A stretch of 42,550 nt of DNA. Origin: an uncultured Bacilli bacterium (lineage in GTDB: Bacteria; Bacillota_I; Bacilli_A; RFN20; CAG-631). This document shows positions 41,115-42,550 of this stretch, piece by piece. The stretch covers positions 1 to 42,550 of the forward strand of contig CAKPXF010000024.1 in assembly GCA_934201705.1 (NCBI GenBank), written 5' to 3'. The notes under the pieces were generated by a model that was not told the origin of the DNA, ran no database searches, and saw nothing but the letters and a program-made list of their open reading frames with translations. The stretch's first letter is position 1. Every line of letters starts with the position of its first letter. A program made the position numbers and the translations under genes.

Positions 41115-42550
41115 AATTATTTTTGTAACTTTACATACAATAAAGACGATATTACTAATATAACAGCTAATAATAAAACAACGTATAAGTATGAGTATAA
41201 TAACAAGAATCAGCTTTCTAAAGTAAAACTTGTTGACTTTACTAATAGTAGTAATTATCTACAATTATATTCATTTACTTATAATGATGATAATATTCCT
41301 TATAAGATAGTAAAAGGTAATAATGTATTTACTAAAGAATACATATATAATGATGACTTACTAATTCAAAGTATTAAAGAAAATGATGAAACAGTTACTA
41401 CTTTTGAATATAATGAGCACGATAGTATTAAAAAGATAATTCATAAAGTATCATCATCTAAAACATTAAATAAAGATTATTCATATTGGGAATATGATGG
41501 TTCATTATGGAAAATTGATTATTCAGGATTTTTAGATTATAGTATTGTTTTTGCTCTTTATGATTTTGATAACTGCAAAGCAGCTAAAATGGTTAAGTTT
41601 GCTAATACAGATACTGCATATACATACAAGTATGCAGATAATATTTCTAACAAGCTAATTGAAGTTGCATATTATACAATAAAGCATTCTATTACTTATG
41701 ATTTGTTTAATAATGTTTCATCAATAAAGACAACTAATGAAGATAATAATGTTTCTATTACCTATGATTTTGCTTATAAAACTAATAGCAATAAAATAAC
41801 TTCATTTGTTAAGGATGTTACTGTTAGAAGTACTAAAAACAATACTTTATTAAATAAAGAAGATTTTTCATATTCTTATAATGCTTTAGGTAGCATAACT
41901 ACAATGATTCATAATAATTATGAAAATCATTATAGCTATGACTCATTTAATAGATTATCAATAGAAGATAATCAAAGAATGGATAAATCATTTTCATATG
42001 GATATGATAATAATGGAAACCTAACAATGGTTAAAGAAGGTTCTTATGACTTTAAGAATTATAAAGTAAAACAAAGATTTGCTTATAATAATTTCAACCA
42101 ATTAACTAAAGTAGTCTATAGTGATGGAAGCTATGATGAAATAACAAGTTATGATTCATATGGTAATCCTCATTTAATAAAGAAAACGAAATATTGCTTA
42201 AGTGGTAGTTGTTGTACTAGTGAAAACATAGTTTTATCATATGGCAGAAATAACATGCTAGAACGTTATGGTGATAATTATTATTACTATAATGAAGAAG
42301 GAATAAGAATTGCTAAGGAAGAAAATGGCTTAATCCATAAATACTATGTAGAAGATAATGTTATTCACAAAGAAGAAATAAGAAATAAAAGTAGTAATCA
42401 ATTAGTAAAAGAAATATATTACTATTATGATGAAACAGGAATAAGTGCTTTTAGGATTAATAGTAACATTTATTACTATTTAAAAGACTTGACAGGGTTA
42501 ATTCTAGGAATTTATAATAGTGATGGAGTAATAGTAGCAAGATATGTATA
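41115..42550 (+). pseudogene. Displaced RHS cassette 6: long RHS-B core fragment, truncated by the window edge
   Basis: Open in one frame from AATTATTTTTGT (41115) to the last base, 478 codons. The translation starts NYFCNFTYNKDDITNITANN and is nearly identical to residues 71-549 of RHS-B. No ribosome site or N-terminal domain is present, and homology begins abruptly after a cassette terminator, so it is a silent core fragment rather than an independent gene. Its toxin tip and immunity gene must lie beyond the window. It is the longest displaced core copy here. Confidence 0.8.

Noticed and set aside
1..42550. Alternative genetic code (TGA read as Trp)
   Set aside because: Clear gene ends use TGA (for example 176-178, spmA at 5575-5577, acyl-ligase at 29117-29119), and in-frame TGA is not scattered through intact genes.
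33593..42550. Repeated segments as insertion sequences or a CRISPR array
   Set aside because: There is no transposase and there are no terminal inverted repeats. The repeats are RHS coding sequence with terminators, far longer and more irregular than CRISPR repeats.

Overview
The window is very AT-rich and uses TGA as a normal stop (for example the PAP2-like gene ending at 176 and spmA ending at 5577), so it is not from a code-4 mollicute. The spore-maturation pair spmA/spmB, a DegV protein, a lipoprotein HtrA-type protease and strong AGGAGG ribosome binding sites point to a low-GC Bacillota, probably an Erysipelotrichia-like or related gut Bacilli lineage. That placement is inference.

Left flank (1-11.1 kb): ordinary chromosomal genes mixed with decay. 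In order these are a PAP2-like membrane protein, a DegV protein, an HtrA-like protease, a two-component system broken by two stops, a frameshift and a deletion-fusion, spmA-spmB, an overlapping AAA ATPase / TOPRIM-like pair that looks like a two-gene phage-defence or OLD/RloAB-type module, a sigma factor with a long C-terminal extension, and a frameshifted aldo/keto reductase with two Fe-S motifs.

Centre (20.6-30.4 kb, minus strand): a tightly overlapping operon of an AMP-forming acyl-ligase, an acyl carrier protein, a BtrH/C39-like papain-fold protein, a DNRLRE-like protein and a giant (1859 aa) RHS/YD-repeat protein with a C-terminal toxin tip. An immunity-type gene overlaps the end of the toxin. 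The acyl activation-carrier-transfer module fused in operon with an RHS toxin is the most unusual element here. I infer that it acylates the toxin or a surface partner.

Left arm (11.1-21 kb, minus strand): about fourteen small immunity-like genes in one orientation. They are interleaved with remnants of the same RHS core, remnants of toxin tips, and decayed duplicates of the immunity genes. One two-gene immunity block (12.4-13.5 kb) is a copy of the block next to the live toxin (19.8-21.1 kb).

Right arm (30.3-42.55 kb, plus strand): a second RHS protein lacking its N-terminus begins directly at the 5' end of the acyl-ligase gene, so this is a rearrangement junction. It is followed by displaced cassettes, each consisting of a near-identical but progressively shorter RHS-core fragment, a different toxin tip, a matching immunity gene and a shared hairpin terminator. 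Several tips are broken by stops or homopolymer frameshifts. The last cassette runs off the window. Overall the locus looks like a two-armed archive of polymorphic-toxin tips and immunity genes around one RHS-acylation operon. No tRNA, rRNA, CRISPR array, integrase or transposase was recognised.
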